Shown: piece by piece, positions 19,919 to 28,942 of the stretch
Position numbering within the stretch: position 1 is the stretch's first letter
Layout: each line of letters opens with the position of its first letter
Source of the DNA: Pseudomonas sp. MWU13-2100
GTDB taxonomy: Bacteria > Pseudomonadota > Gammaproteobacteria > Pseudomonadales > Pseudomonadaceae
DNA length: 64,000 nucleotides
Assembly: GCF_023242365.1 (NCBI RefSeq)
Contig: NZ_JALLIX010000005.1
Location: 62,001 to 126,000, forward strand
Direction: 5' to 3'
Translations under genes and position numbers: made by a program
Notes under the pieces: model-generated
The model's database searches: none
Seen by the model: only the letters and a program-made list of their open reading frames with translations
Told to the model about the DNA's origin: nothing

Positions 19919-20785
19919 TCAGCGCTGTTCGGCGAGGCTGGCCTGGAGCAACTCGGACAGTTGCCGCACCGCCGCTGTTGGTGCTTCCACAGCCTGGTGC
20001 AGCACATAGCCGAGCATCGGCAGTGGCGGTAGGCTTTCAATCACGGCCAGTCGGGTCGGGAGGCCGATGCGGGTGCGCAAGGTGACGCCGAGGCCCGCCG
20101 CAACGGCGGCCCAGATGCCACTGACACTCGGGCTGGTGAGGGCCACTCGCCAGGGGATGCGTGCGCGGTCCAGGGCATGGGTTGCCGTACTGCGCAAGAG
20201 GCAAGGTGCATCGAACACCACCAGGGGCAGAGGCAGGTGGGCGGCTGGAGAGGACGCCGGCGACTCGCGCGGGCCGATCCAGTGCATCTGCGTTTCACCG
20301 AGGCGCGTGGCGTGAGCTGTGCTTGAGCCGGTCTCCCAGGCCAGCGCCAGGTCCAGGCGGTCATTCTCGATCATCGCCAGCAGCTCGGCATTGCGAGCGA
20401 TGCTGACTTCCAGGCTGACCTGCGGGTGGAGCCTGGAAAAGCGCCGCAGGACGTCGCTGAGCAGGTGCTCGGAAAAATCGTCCTGCAAGCCGATGCGTAC
20501 CGTGCCTTCTATGCGCGCGCCTTGCAGGTTGCTGAAAATCTCGTCGTTCAATTCCAGCAGACGTCGGGCGTGGCTGAGCAGGGATTCACCCGCCGCCGAC
20601 AGGATCAGACCGCGACCCGACTTCACCAGCACGGCGCTGCCGACCTGGGTTTCGAGTTTCTTCAGTTGGGCGCTGACCGCCGAGGTCGAGCGGCCAAGAC
20701 GCTCGGCGGCCTTGGCAAAACTGCCGAGCTCGACACCGGCGACAAAGGTGCGCAGTACATCGAGGTCGAAGGTGGGATGGCGCAC
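19919..20785 (-). CDS. LysR-family transcriptional regulator
   Basis: 288 residues starting at a GTG codon. The N-terminal winged helix-turn-helix has DLDVLRTFVAGVELGSFAKAAERLGRSTSAVSAQLKKLE (6-45). The substrate-binding domain (about 90-288) is of usual length. It is divergent from the tautomerase gene with a 107-base gap and therefore may regulate it, as LysR proteins often do for a divergently transcribed neighbour. Confidence 0.93.
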   Translation of the reverse strand: MRHPTFDLDVLRTFVAGVELGSFAKAAERLGRSTSAVSAQLKKLETQVGSAVLVKSGRGLILSAAGESLLSHARRLLELNDEIFSNLQGARIEGTVRIGLQDDFSEHLLSDVLRRFSRLHPQVSLEVSIARNAELLAMIENDRLDLALAWETGSSTAHATRLGETQMHWIGPRESPASSPAAHLPLPLVVFDAPCLLRSTATHALDRARIPWRVALTSPSVSGIWAAVAAGLGVTLRTRIGLPTRLAVIESLPPLPMLGYVLHQAVEAPTAAVRQLSELLQASLAEQR

Positions 20786-20892
20786 AGAGGATCGTCCACT
20801 TATTTGGGATTGTAAGTTCTATCTAATCTGATATTCGGAACTATCGTCGCTGGTTAACCTGTCTCCGTCAAATCAACAGCTATGGAGGTTGT

Positions 20893-21267
20893 ATGCCGTT
20901 CGCCCGTATTTCCCTGCATCGCGGCAAGTCCGCCGAGTACCTGAGCCGGCTGTCCGAGCAGTTGCATGAGGCCCTGATGGAAAGCTTCGAAGTGCCGGCT
21001 GCCGATCGTTTTCAGATTATTCATCAGCATGAGGTGGGTGAGCTGATCTTCGATCGCGACTATCTGGGCGGGCCGCGCAACGAAGACTTTGTGCTGATTG
21101 CGATTACGGCCGGTCGCATCCGCGATACCGCGACGAAACAGCGCTTTTACCGGCGTCTGGTGGAACGTCTGAGCATGGCGCCGGGGATTGATCCGGAAAA
21201 TGTCATGGTGGTGATCAGCACCACCCAGGCGGATGAATGGTCCTTTGCGGGCGGGCGGGGTAATTGA
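20893..21267 (+). CDS. Tautomerase-superfamily protein
   Basis: 124 residues with a strong GGAGG site. Pro2 follows the initiator Met (MPFARISLHRGKS), the catalytic base after Met removal in 4-oxalocrotonate tautomerase relatives. The length matches the tautomerase_2 group (trimeric, about 125 residues) with the conserved ENVMVVISTTQADEWSFAGG tail. It is divergent from the LysR gene, so probably substrate-induced. The natural substrate is not known. Confidence 0.85.
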   Translation: MPFARISLHRGKSAEYLSRLSEQLHEALMESFEVPAADRFQIIHQHEVGELIFDRDYLGGPRNEDFVLIAITAGRIRDTATKQRFYRRLVERLSMAPGIDPENVMVVISTTQADEWSFAGGRGN

Positions 21268-21384
21268 CCTGTTGCCGACCCGATGTTGCTCAACCGCCTT
21301 ATCCGGGCCAGACCGGTTATCATGCCAGGGCCCTCTGCTGCCGATCGCCGAGGGTGCGCCTCAACCCTCGGAGCCTGATGTTCG

Positions 21385-22107
21385 ATGTTCACGATCACCT
21401 TGTTTGAAACCCCACCCCCGGAGTCGATCCACAGCCAGATCCAGCAAATGGTTGTCGATTACGTCACCGATGTCAGCCAAGTGGCCATTGCCCCGAGTAA
21501 TCCGCTCTACCCGCTGTATCAGTACGGCGTTGGTTATGAGGTGCATCTCTATATGCAGGCGATGGATGGCTCCAAGGGCCTGGCCGTCGAACTGATCGTG
21601 GCAACCGATGCGCGGGACCCTGAGAAAGTCGTGGGTTTCCTGCTGTACTTGCCGGTCAAGGATGATCCGCAGGCCTGCTCGGTGGCCTTTATGGCGGTGC
21701 GCGAAGGTTATCGGCGTCAGGGTGTGGCGCGGGCGATGCTGGAGCAGATGCTCGAGTGTTATCCCCACGCTGAGCTGGCCTGCGTCGTCGGCAAGGTACC
21801 GGTGTTCGAGGCCCTGGGTTTCCAGGTGCTGGCCGCGCGCGGGCCACAGGTACTGATGAATAGCCGTGACCATGGCACGGACGGGCTGGTGGCGGTACTC
21901 GAGATCGCACCGATCTATCGTTCGCTGGAGGTGCGACAGATTCATGCCTATCTGCTGCAACAGCACGGCAAGCGTGCGATGGTCGATGCGGAGAAACAGC
22001 GTGACCGCCAACTCGACCAGATGACCCGCCACGCCCGGGCTTTTGTCCTGGAGCGGCTGGGTGACCAGCGTCAACACGACGGGATCCCGACTCCGCCACA
22101 AGACTGA
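21385..22107 (+). CDS. GNAT-family N-acetyltransferase
   Basis: 240 residues. The acetyl-CoA site is the V..GYRRQGVARAML motif (about 107-122), preceded by the beta-strand CSVAFMAV. A C-terminal extension of about 90 residues (QQHGKRAMVDAEKQRDRQLDQ) is helical and charged and is not part of the GNAT core. The acceptor substrate is unknown. It lies alone between the tautomerase gene and a REP pair. Confidence 0.8.
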   Translation: MFTITLFETPPPESIHSQIQQMVVDYVTDVSQVAIAPSNPLYPLYQYGVGYEVHLYMQAMDGSKGLAVELIVATDARDPEKVVGFLLYLPVKDDPQACSVAFMAVREGYRRQGVARAMLEQMLECYPHAELACVVGKVPVFEALGFQVLAARGPQVLMNSRDHGTDGLVAVLEIAPIYRSLEVRQIHAYLLQQHGKRAMVDAEKQRDRQLDQMTRHARAFVLERLGDQRQHDGIPTPPQD

Positions 22108-22123
22108 TTGTAGAGACCGGCTT

Positions 22124-22203
22124 GTGTGGGAGCGGAGCTTGCCGGCGAAGCTTTTGGCGGCTTCAAGAGCCTCATCGCCAGCAAGCCGGCTCCTGCAAGA
22201 GAG
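22124..22203. repeat. REP-type inverted pair
   Basis: TGTGGGAGCGGAGCTTGCCG facing CGCCAGCAAGCCGGCTCCTG. It sits between the convergent GNAT and CAP-domain genes. Confidence 0.75.
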
Positions 22204-22215
22204 GCGCCCGATCAG

Positions 22216-23067
22216 TTACGGGGTACCGAACATCGCGGTCCAGTAGATCCCCGAATCGCTCTTCGGATCCACCACATAGGCGGCGCCCAGCTCGCGGAAC
22301 TGTGGATTCATCAGGTTGGCGCAGTGGCCTGGACTGGCCAGCCAGCCGTCGACCACCTTGCGCACGGTGTCTTGTCCGGCGGCGATGTTCTCGCCGATCA
22401 ACTGGCCGTTGTAGCCCGCCAGCTCAGCCCGATCACCCGGCATGCGCCCGTCACGGTCCTTGTGGTCGAAGAAGTTGTTGTTGGCCATGTTCCGGCTATG
22501 GCCTTCAGCGGCGCTCGCCAGCACGGCGTTCCAGGCCAAGGGGGTTGTCGCCGAAAACGCCTGGCCGCCGCACTGGCGCGCTTGCGTACGAGCACTGTTG
22601 ATCTGTTCGAGCAGTTTCTGGCCTTCGGCTTGCCAGTCACCCAGGCGTGCGCTCAGTAATGGTCGCGCCAGTACGATACGCCATTCACGTCCCTCGCGGT
22701 TGACGCCGATATCGACGAACTGCGGGTTCAGCACCACCTGACAGAAACTTTCCTGCACCGCTTTCATCGCCGCCGCCGCGTCGCGCGGCCCCGAGAGGCT
22801 GATCGCCTGTACGGTGACCATCGGATAGGCCTTGGCGGTCAGCGCTTGTTGCAAGTCGCCCGGGCTATTGATGGGCAACACCAGGCGAGGGTCGGCGACC
22901 AGTGGCGGCAACTCCAGCGATACCTGGCTGGCGCAACGCTGCGCCTGGCTGCGGTAGTGGTTGATCGAGCCGATCAATTGCGCCTGATCGTCAGCGGCGG
23001 CGTTGGCCGCGAGCAGCGGGCCCAGCGTCAATGTGGCCAGACCGAAAAGCGATGATATGAAGCGCAT
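22216..23067 (-). CDS. Secreted CAP-domain protein with degenerate N-terminal CAP-like copy
   Basis: 283 residues from MRFISSLFGLATLTLGPLLAANA (signal peptide, cleavage near 23); GGGAGA lies 5-10 bases upstream. The C-terminal half is a bacterial CAP/SCP domain with EGHSRNMANNNFFDH, GENIAAG and SPGHCANLMNPQFRELG, including the usual histidine/glutamate cavity residues. The N-terminal half repeats the same frame of landmarks (INHYRSQAQRC against INSARTQARQC; CQVVLNPQFVDIGV against CANLMNPQFRELGA) but lacks the cavity residues. Function of bacterial CAP proteins is mostly unknown. It is transcribed away from mqo. Confidence 0.85.
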   Translation of the reverse strand: MRFISSLFGLATLTLGPLLAANAAADDQAQLIGSINHYRSQAQRCASQVSLELPPLVADPRLVLPINSPGDLQQALTAKAYPMVTVQAISLSGPRDAAAAMKAVQESFCQVVLNPQFVDIGVNREGREWRIVLARPLLSARLGDWQAEGQKLLEQINSARTQARQCGGQAFSATTPLAWNAVLASAAEGHSRNMANNNFFDHKDRDGRMPGDRAELAGYNGQLIGENIAAGQDTVRKVVDGWLASPGHCANLMNPQFRELGAAYVVDPKSDSGIYWTAMFGTP

Positions 23068-23414
23068 GGACATCTCCCTGGAGCGGACTGCGCCCATGAT
23101 GCCGGATTTTCCACGGTAGGAGCACCTGTACGTCGGCCAGCTTGTCCTACAGTTCCGGTAGGTTTTTTCTGTGTAAAGGCGAAGCGTTTTCATCAACTCA
23201 TGTGGCTGAGGTATTATGTCGCAGCAAGGAAGCGTCTAGCGTGCCTATCCGAGGTGACCGGACGTCGAAGGAATCGCGAAAAAAGCCTCACGGGCTTGGT
23301 TGAATGAGCCGACTGATCGTGCGCATCGACCGGGTCCGGGCAAAGGCAAACAAAATGAGTGTCACCCAACGTAGCTGAAGCCAATGACTAATAAAAAGTC
23401 AGCGCAGGAGGGAC
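23068..23414. other. Intergenic region upstream of mqo
   Basis: About 350 bases. It contains a hairpin at about 23283-23297 (AAGCC...GGCTT); on the minus strand it is followed by six T, so it could terminate antisense transcripts from mqo, or it may be part of the mqo leader. No start codon with a ribosome site is seen before 23415. Confidence 0.4.
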
Positions 23415-23477
23415 ATGAACGTGAGGCCGGTGGTTTTTCATGGGCCTTGTATGTCTACCTATCCTAGGTATTACTGA
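23415..23477 (+). CDS. Possible 20-residue leader ORF immediately upstream of mqo
   Basis: ATG at 23415 is preceded by a full AGGAGG site 4 bases away, stronger than the site of mqo itself. It encodes MNVRPVVFHGPCMSTYPRYY and stops with TGA directly touching the mqo ATG (TGAATG), in the same reading frame. It may be a leader peptide for translational coupling. Coding is suggested by signals only. Confidence 0.5.
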   Translation: MNVRPVVFHGPCMSTYPRYY

Positions 23478-25124
23478 ATGTTGAAGAAACTGAACACAGC
23501 GCTGCTGGGGCTGGCGGTGTCGATGGGCGCGATGTCCGTGCACTCGGCCGAGACAAAAAAAGTCGATGTGCTGCTCATCGGCGGGGGCATCATGAGTTCG
23601 ACCCTGGGGATCTGGCTCAATGAGTTGCAGCCGGACTGGTCGATGGAAATGGTCGAGCGCCTCGATGGCGTCGCCGAAGAAAGCTCCAATGGCTGGAACA
23701 ACGCCGGTACCGGACACTCCGCCCTGGCCGAGTCGAACTACACACCGTACGACAAGAACGGCAAGATCGATATCTCCAAGGCAATCGAGATCAATGAGTC
23801 GTTCCAGATCACCCGTCAGTTCCTGTCCTGGCAGGTTCGTCAAGGCGTGCTGAAGAACCCGCACTCGTTCATCAACTCGACGCCGCACATGAGCTTCATG
23901 TGGGGGGATGACAACGTCAAGTTCCTCAAGGATCGCTACGCGGCGCTGCAGACCAGCCCGCTGTTCAGCGGCATGCAGTACACCGAAGATCAGGAGCAGA
24001 TCAAGAAGTGGGTCCCGCTGATGATGGACGGGCGTGATCCGAAGCAGAAGATCGCGGCCACCTGGACCCCTATCGGTACCGACGTGAATTTCGGCGAGAT
24101 CACCCGCCAGTACGTCGCCCACCTGCAAGCCCAGCCGAACTTCAAGTTGCAGCTGTCCAGCGAAGTAGAGGACATCAAGCGCAATGACGACGGCACCTGG
24201 CGCGTCACCTACAAGAACCTGAAGGACGGCAGCGAAACCTCGGCCGATGCCAAGTTCGTGTTCATCGGTGCCGGTGGCGGTGCGCTGCATCTGCTGCAGA
24301 AGTCCGGTATTCCTGAAGCCAACGACTACGCGGCGTTCCCGGTCGGCGGTTCGTTCCTGGTTACCGATAATCAGGATATCGCCCTCAAGCATATGGCCAA
24401 GGCCTACGGTATCGCTTCGACCGGCGCGCCACCCATGTCGGTTCCGCACCTCGACACCCGTGTGCTGGACGGCAAGCGCGTGATCCTGTTCGGGCCATTC
24501 GCGACCTTCTCCACCAAATTCCTGAAGAACGGTTCGTACTTCGATCTGCTGACCAGCACCACCACCCACAACGTCTGGCCGATGACCCGTGTCGGGATCG
24601 AGCAGTACCCGCTGGTCGAGTACCTGGCCGGCCAGTTGATGATGTCGGATGACGACCGCTTCAACGCCCTGAAGGAATACTTCCCCGAGGCGAAGAAAGA
24701 AGACTGGCGCCTGTGGCAAGCCGGTCAGCGCGTGCAGATCATCAAGCGTGACGAAGAGAAGGGCGGGGTCCTGAAACTCGGCACCGAAGTGGTGACCGCC
24801 AAGGACAACAGCATCGCCGGCCTGCTGGGTGCATCGCCGGGTGCTTCCACCGCCGCGCCGATCATGCTGACCATTCTGGAACGGGTCTTCAAGGACCAGG
24901 TTGCGACGCCTGCCTGGCAGGAAAAGCTGCACCAGATCGTGCCAAGCTACGGTACCAAGCTCAACGGCAACCCTGCCGCGGTCCAGAAGGAATGGGACTA
25001 CACGGCTGAAGTCCTGCAACTGACCAAGCCTCCGGTGATCAGTCAGACCGCCGTCGCGCCAGCCGCACCGGCTGCGAGCGACAAGCCCAAGGCCGACACC
25101 CCAGCGGCTGACATGGCGCTGTAA
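23478..25124 (+). CDS. mqo: Malate:quinone oxidoreductase with N-terminal export signal
   Basis: 548 residues. The N-terminus [24 protein letters not shown] is a Sec-type signal. Then comes the FAD dinucleotide fold [19 protein letters not shown], and the Mqo landmarks [42 protein letters not shown] and [16 protein letters not shown] near the C-terminus. The Ala/Pro-rich tail ([25 protein letters not shown]) is low complexity. The enzyme oxidises malate to oxaloacetate, donating electrons to quinone. The ATG has no strong ribosome site of its own and directly follows the leader ORF stop. A clear terminator follows. Confidence 0.95.
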   Translation: MLKKLNTALLGLAVSMGAMSVHSAETKKVDVLLIGGGIMSSTLGIWLNELQPDWSMEMVERLDGVAEESSNGWNNAGTGHSALAESNYTPYDKNGKIDISKAIEINESFQITRQFLSWQVRQGVLKNPHSFINSTPHMSFMWGDDNVKFLKDRYAALQTSPLFSGMQYTEDQEQIKKWVPLMMDGRDPKQKIAATWTPIGTDVNFGEITRQYVAHLQAQPNFKLQLSSEVEDIKRNDDGTWRVTYKNLKDGSETSADAKFVFIGAGGGALHLLQKSGIPEANDYAAFPVGGSFLVTDNQDIALKHMAKAYGIASTGAPPMSVPHLDTRVLDGKRVILFGPFATFSTKFLKNGSYFDLLTSTTTHNVWPMTRVGIEQYPLVEYLAGQLMMSDDDRFNALKEYFPEAKKEDWRLWQAGQRVQIIKRDEEKGGVLKLGTEVVTAKDNSIAGLLGASPGASTAAPIMLTILERVFKDQVATPAWQEKLHQIVPSYGTKLNGNPAAVQKEWDYTAEVLQLTKPPVISQTAVAPAAPAASDKPKADTPAADMAL

Positions 25125-25163
25125 AGGCCTTGCCTCGCTTCGGCGGGGAGCGCTGAAGCGAAG

Positions 25164-25208
25164 AACACCCATTGCCCGGTCTTGCGACTGGTCGGTGGGT
25201 GTTTTTTT
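25164..25208 (+). terminator. Rho-independent terminator of mqo
   Basis: AACACCCA pairs with TGGGTGTT across a G+C-rich loop and is followed by seven T. Confidence 0.85.
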
Positions 25209-25405
25209 ATGTCCAGGCAAAAGGCCTCCGAAATAGGACTGTGTCGGCGGTAATCGGTCGTATTTTCTCATCCGAGGTATCTGCGTTCTGTCAGACGTTG
25301 GTCGCATTTGTCTGGATATTATTCGGTCCCCGCGTAATGATTAACGGCAAAAGGCCACCCTTGCGTGGCCGACTGGACGACTCGGATTGACGACAACGGG
25401 TGCTG

Positions 25406-27211
25406 ATGAAAAAACTCACGACAGTTGAGCGGATGTTGTTGCGTGATCGCGAAGAAGAGGAGCGGCTCGCCGCCCTGCATGCCTTCGACTTGACGGACGT
25501 GGCCCGCGAGGAGTGTTTCGCGCGGATCTGCCGGTTGGTCGCTTCGCGCTTTCAGGCGCCGGTGGCGATCGTCAGCCTGATCGACCAGGACCGCCAGTGG
25601 TTCCTGGCCACCACCGGGTTTTCCGGGCAGGAAGCACCGGGATTGGAACTGTCGTTCGGAGCTCACACGATCCGGCAGCGTGGCGTGCTTGTGGTGGATG
25701 ACGCCCATTTGGACCCGCGCTTTGCGGACTTTCCCCAGGTCAAGGGTGAAGACGGCCTGAGGTTTTATGCCGGTGCGCCCCTGCGCACGGAAGGCGGTTA
25801 CGCCATTGGCAGCGTCTGCATCCAGGATACGGTGTCACACAGCCTGACGCCGGCCGATCACGCCGCCCTTGAAGACTTCGCCGCGCTGATCATGCAGTTG
25901 ATCGAGCGCCAGCATCTGCTCAAACGCGTGGATGCCGTCAGCGGCTTGCCCAACCGCACGCAATTTCTCTCCGACCTGCAGGGCTTGCTCCAGGCCGGCG
26001 ATGCGCGCAAGAGAGTACTGGTGACGGTCGATGCCCTGGACACCGATTGGGCGCACCGCTTGACCGTGGCCGAGGGCATGGTGCCCTTTGAAGCGGTCCT
26101 GCGGGATATGGCCTCACGGATCCAGGCGTTTATTGGCACTGGGATCAAGATCTATCACGTGATGGTCAAGGGGTTTGCCTTCACGATGCAGATGGACGCC
26201 GAGGAGGCGCGCGGCTTTTTGCCCCGTTTGGTGGATTGGCTGCGGCGGGCCCCCATCAGCGAGAATCTACCGATGGTGCCCACGGTTTGCGCGGGGTTGC
26301 TGGAGTTCGAGAACGACTCGGAGACGGCTCGGGAACTGCTGCGCAAGGGCCTGTTCGCGCTGGAGACCGCGCGGCAGAAAGGCCTGCCCTATGCTTATTA
26401 CAATCAGCGCGACGATGCGGTTTTTCGTCGCCTGTTCAGCCTGCTACCGGACATTACACCGGCCTTGAAGGCCGATGATGTGTTCCTGGTCTATCAGCCC
26501 CGGTTCTTGTTGAGCGATGGCGCCCATGTCAGTGCCGAGGCGCTGATCCGCTGGAATCATCGCCAGCATGGCTTTATCTCGCCTGCGGAGTTCATTCCGA
26601 TTGTCGAGAAAAGCTCGCTGATCCATTCGGTGACGGATTGGGTGATCGAACGGGTAGTGACGCTGATTGCCAGTACGGGCTATGCCCGGGACAAGAAAAT
26701 CTCGCTCAATCTTTCATCGCGGGATTTCTATGGGCGCAATGTGGCGGATGTCATTGCGCAACGCTGTGCTGCCCATGGGGTCGACCCGGCCATGCTCGAG
26801 GTGGAAATTACCGAAGGCGAGTGGCTGCGCTCCAGCGCCGGGGTGATCGAGCAGCTTCAGCAACTGAGGAATCTGGGTGTCGATGTGGCCATCGACGACT
26901 TCGGGACCGGCTACAGCAACTTCTCTTATCTACACAAGATTCCAGCCAATATTCTCAAGCTCGACCAGTCGATGATCTTCGACCTGGAGCACAGCGCCCA
27001 GCATCAGCGGGTGGCCAAGTCGATCATCGGCGTGGCCCGCGACCTGGGCTATCGCACCGTGGCCGAAGGCGTGGAAAGTTTCGGCTGCCTGGAAATACTC
27101 AAGCACTTCGGCTGTGACGAGGCGCAAGGCTACTTTCTTTCCAGACCGGTCGAAGAAGCACTGTATTTCCAGCAGGCGGCACTGGATCGTTTCCCCCTGA
27201 GTACGGGCTGA
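25406..27211 (+). CDS. GAF-degenerate GGDEF-EAL cyclic-di-GMP phosphodiesterase
   Basis: 601 residues. A GAF domain occupies about 25-170 (FARICRLVASRFQAPVAIVSLIDQDRQWF; FYAGAPLRTEGGYAIGSVCIQD). The next 160 residues sit where GGDEF would be (DAVSGLPNRTQFLSDL), but the active-site loop reads VKGFAFTMQ, so no cyclase activity is expected. The EAL domain (about 350-590) keeps EALIRW, NLSSRDFYG, EITEGEW, AIDDFGTGYSN, LKLDQ and VAEGVES, consistent with an active c-di-GMP phosphodiesterase. A GTG two codons earlier is an alternative start. No membrane segment is visible, so it is cytosolic. Confidence 0.92.
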   Translation: MKKLTTVERMLLRDREEEERLAALHAFDLTDVAREECFARICRLVASRFQAPVAIVSLIDQDRQWFLATTGFSGQEAPGLELSFGAHTIRQRGVLVVDDAHLDPRFADFPQVKGEDGLRFYAGAPLRTEGGYAIGSVCIQDTVSHSLTPADHAALEDFAALIMQLIERQHLLKRVDAVSGLPNRTQFLSDLQGLLQAGDARKRVLVTVDALDTDWAHRLTVAEGMVPFEAVLRDMASRIQAFIGTGIKIYHVMVKGFAFTMQMDAEEARGFLPRLVDWLRRAPISENLPMVPTVCAGLLEFENDSETARELLRKGLFALETARQKGLPYAYYNQRDDAVFRRLFSLLPDITPALKADDVFLVYQPRFLLSDGAHVSAEALIRWNHRQHGFISPAEFIPIVEKSSLIHSVTDWVIERVVTLIASTGYARDKKISLNLSSRDFYGRNVADVIAQRCAAHGVDPAMLEVEITEGEWLRSSAGVIEQLQQLRNLGVDVAIDDFGTGYSNFSYLHKIPANILKLDQSMIFDLEHSAQHQRVAKSIIGVARDLGYRTVAEGVESFGCLEILKHFGCDEAQGYFLSRPVEEALYFQQAALDRFPLSTG

Positions 27212-27219
27212 GATCCTTT

Positions 27220-27289
27220 GCAGGAGCCGACTTGCTGGCGATGAACATAGCTGATGCACCGCTATCTCCGGCAAGCCGGTTCCTACAGG
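27220..27289. repeat. REP-type inverted pair
   Basis: CAGGAGCCGACTTGCTGGCG facing CCGGCAAGCCGGTTCCTACA, between convergent genes. Confidence 0.7.
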
Positions 27290-27308
27290 GAGCGCCTCGA
27301 AGCGGGGG

Positions 27309-28322
27309 TCAGGCGCTGCGTGGCACGCGCCCGGAAACGAAGTGGCTGACATCGTTGAAACCCGGGGTGGACGCATGCCCCGGGGTCACCAGGGAATCGA
27401 CAAAGGCTTCGTCCTCGGCGCTGATCTTCACCGCCAGTGCTTTGGTGTAACTGTCCCATTGCTCCTCGGTGCGCGGGCCGACAATCGCCGAACTGACTGC
27501 CGTATTGTTCAACACCCAGGCAATCGCGAACTCCACCAGGCCGATGCCACGCTGTTGGGTGTACGCCTGCAACTGCTGGGCAATGCGCAATGACTCGACC
27601 CGCCATTCGGTCTCGAGGATGCGCCTGTCCTGGCGCCCGGCCCGGCTGTTGGCATCCGGTGCGACATCCGGGGCGTATTTACCGCTGAGTACACCGCGAG
27701 CCAACGGGCTGTAGGGCACCACGCCGAGGCCGTAGGCGGCAGCGGCGGTGATCTGCTCGGTCTCGGCCTGGCGGTTGACGATGTTGTACAGCGGTTGGCT
27801 GATCACCGGCTTGTCCACCCCCAGGCGCTCGGCCACGCGGATCACTTCGGCAATCCGCCAGCCGCGATAGTTGGACAGGCCCCAATGGCGGATCTTGCCC
27901 TGGCGCAGCAGGTCGCCGATGGCCGATACCGTGACGTCCAGCGGAGTGTTGTGGTCTTCGCGGTGCAGGTAGTAGATGTCCAGGTAGTCGGTACCCAGGC
28001 GACCGAGGCTGGCTTCGATGGCATTGAACAGATGCTTGCGGCTCAAGCCGCTGCGGTTCGGCTTGCCATCCACCGGGCCGAAACCGGCCTTGGTCGCGAG
28101 GACCCACTCATGACGATGGCGGGCAATCGCTTCGCCGACGATTTCCTCGGAGCGCCCGCCGGTGTAGACGTCCGCCGTGTCGATAAAGTTGATGCCCTGG
28201 TCCCAGGCCTTGTCGATGATGCGCAGGGAGGTTTCGGTGTCGGTCTGTTCACCGAACATCATGCTGCCCAGTGTCAATGTGCTGACTTGCAGTCCGGAAT
28301 GGCCGAGGGTGCGGTAACTCAT
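27309..28322 (-). CDS. Aldo/keto reductase
   Basis: 337 residues from MSYRTLGHSGLQVSTLTLGSMMFG, with AAGGA 9 bases upstream. The catalytic tetrad is visible: Asp and Tyr in FIDTADVYTGGRSE, Lys in LATKAGFG and His in DIYYLHRED. The NADPH-binding C-terminal part has SPLARGVLSGKY and IVGPRTEEQW. It is an AKR of the YghZ/Tas-like group and reduces aldehydes or ketones with NADPH. The substrate is not deducible. It is divergent from the small basic secreted protein across a 310-base gap. Confidence 0.9.
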   Translation of the reverse strand: MSYRTLGHSGLQVSTLTLGSMMFGEQTDTETSLRIIDKAWDQGINFIDTADVYTGGRSEEIVGEAIARHRHEWVLATKAGFGPVDGKPNRSGLSRKHLFNAIEASLGRLGTDYLDIYYLHREDHNTPLDVTVSAIGDLLRQGKIRHWGLSNYRGWRIAEVIRVAERLGVDKPVISQPLYNIVNRQAETEQITAAAAYGLGVVPYSPLARGVLSGKYAPDVAPDANSRAGRQDRRILETEWRVESLRIAQQLQAYTQQRGIGLVEFAIAWVLNNTAVSSAIVGPRTEEQWDSYTKALAVKISAEDEAFVDSLVTPGHASTPGFNDVSHFVSGRVPRSA

Positions 28323-28632
28323 GAACAACATCCTTTTGCACGAAAGAGAAGATGCCCATCAGATACCAGAATGTTGTCGTTGAGCAATCCCTCAATCAAC
28401 TCGCCGATATCTGACAATTCTGTGAGGGAAAGTAGCGCAAAGTTTTCATGCATTCCGATCCTTGCCAGGGGGCACCACAATGGCGACTCCCTGACCGTTC
28501 GTCGGAACTGTCAATTCTGACAGGTTGTTACGGCGGCTCGGTCTAGAGTGATATGTAGCCAAGAGACCTGCTTGTCCGGCAGGTACAGTCGTAAAGGCCA
28601 TCAGGACATAACCCCGTTCAATATGGAGAGAC
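28323..28632. promoter_or_regulatory. Divergent intergenic region with two TGACA-type dyads
   Basis: A 310-base gap between divergent genes. It contains CTGTCAATTCTGACAG at 28508-28523 (6-bp arms, 4-base spacer) and a related, less symmetric CTGACAATTCTGTGAG at 28411-28426. The same dyad type recurs twice in the accessory patch at 45890 and 46676. Confidence 0.55.
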
Positions 28633-28869
28633 ATGATGCTTAATTCGAAACGTCTTAAAGCGCTGGCCATGGTGATCGTCGTTGCCCAGGCGGGCGTGGT
28701 CCCGATGGTGATGGCGCAGGCGCAGGTCGCGCCGACGACTCAGACCCAGAAGGTCACTTCCGAGAAGGCCGGTATGCAGTTGGCGGCCAAGAAGAAAAAA
28801 CACCACAAGAAACACAAGAAAGCCATGAGCTCCGTGACTCAAAGCGTGAGTGCGAGCGCCACCGCCTGA
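28633..28869 (+). CDS. Small secreted Lys/His-rich protein of unknown function
   Basis: 78 residues. The N-terminus LNSKRLKALAMVIVVAQAGVVPMVMAQA is a signal peptide (cleavage near 30). The mature part is short and has a poly-basic block KKKKHHKKHKK (about 53-63) and a Ser/Thr-rich tail. A ribosome site (ATGGAGAG) and an excellent downstream terminator support a real gene. It superficially recalls acid-shock or metal-binding basic peptides, but I recognise no family. Confidence 0.75.
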   Translation: MMLNSKRLKALAMVIVVAQAGVVPMVMAQAQVAPTTQTQKVTSEKAGMQLAAKKKKHHKKHKKAMSSVTQSVSASATA

Positions 28870-28891
28870 TTTTATTCATTGGGGGAGACGC

Positions 28892-28930
28892 GCCCGAGGG
28901 ACGACAGCGATGTCGTCCCTCGGGCTTTTT
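28892..28930 (+). terminator. Strong rho-independent terminator
   Basis: Perfect 15-bp stem (GCCCGAGGGACGACA / TGTCGTCCCTCGGGC), 4-base loop, then TTTTT. It ends the small basic protein gene. Confidence 0.9.
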
Positions 28931-28942
28931 ATTGCCGTCGTT

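Noticed and set aside
23278..23300. Riboswitch or small RNA upstream of mqo
   Set aside because: Only a short hairpin is visible. No conserved riboswitch core was recognised, so only the leader ORF was reported.
23388..25307. 639-codon open frame on the minus strand
   Set aside because: Antisense to mqo, which has complete family motifs. The antisense product is low-information and lacks a ribosome site.
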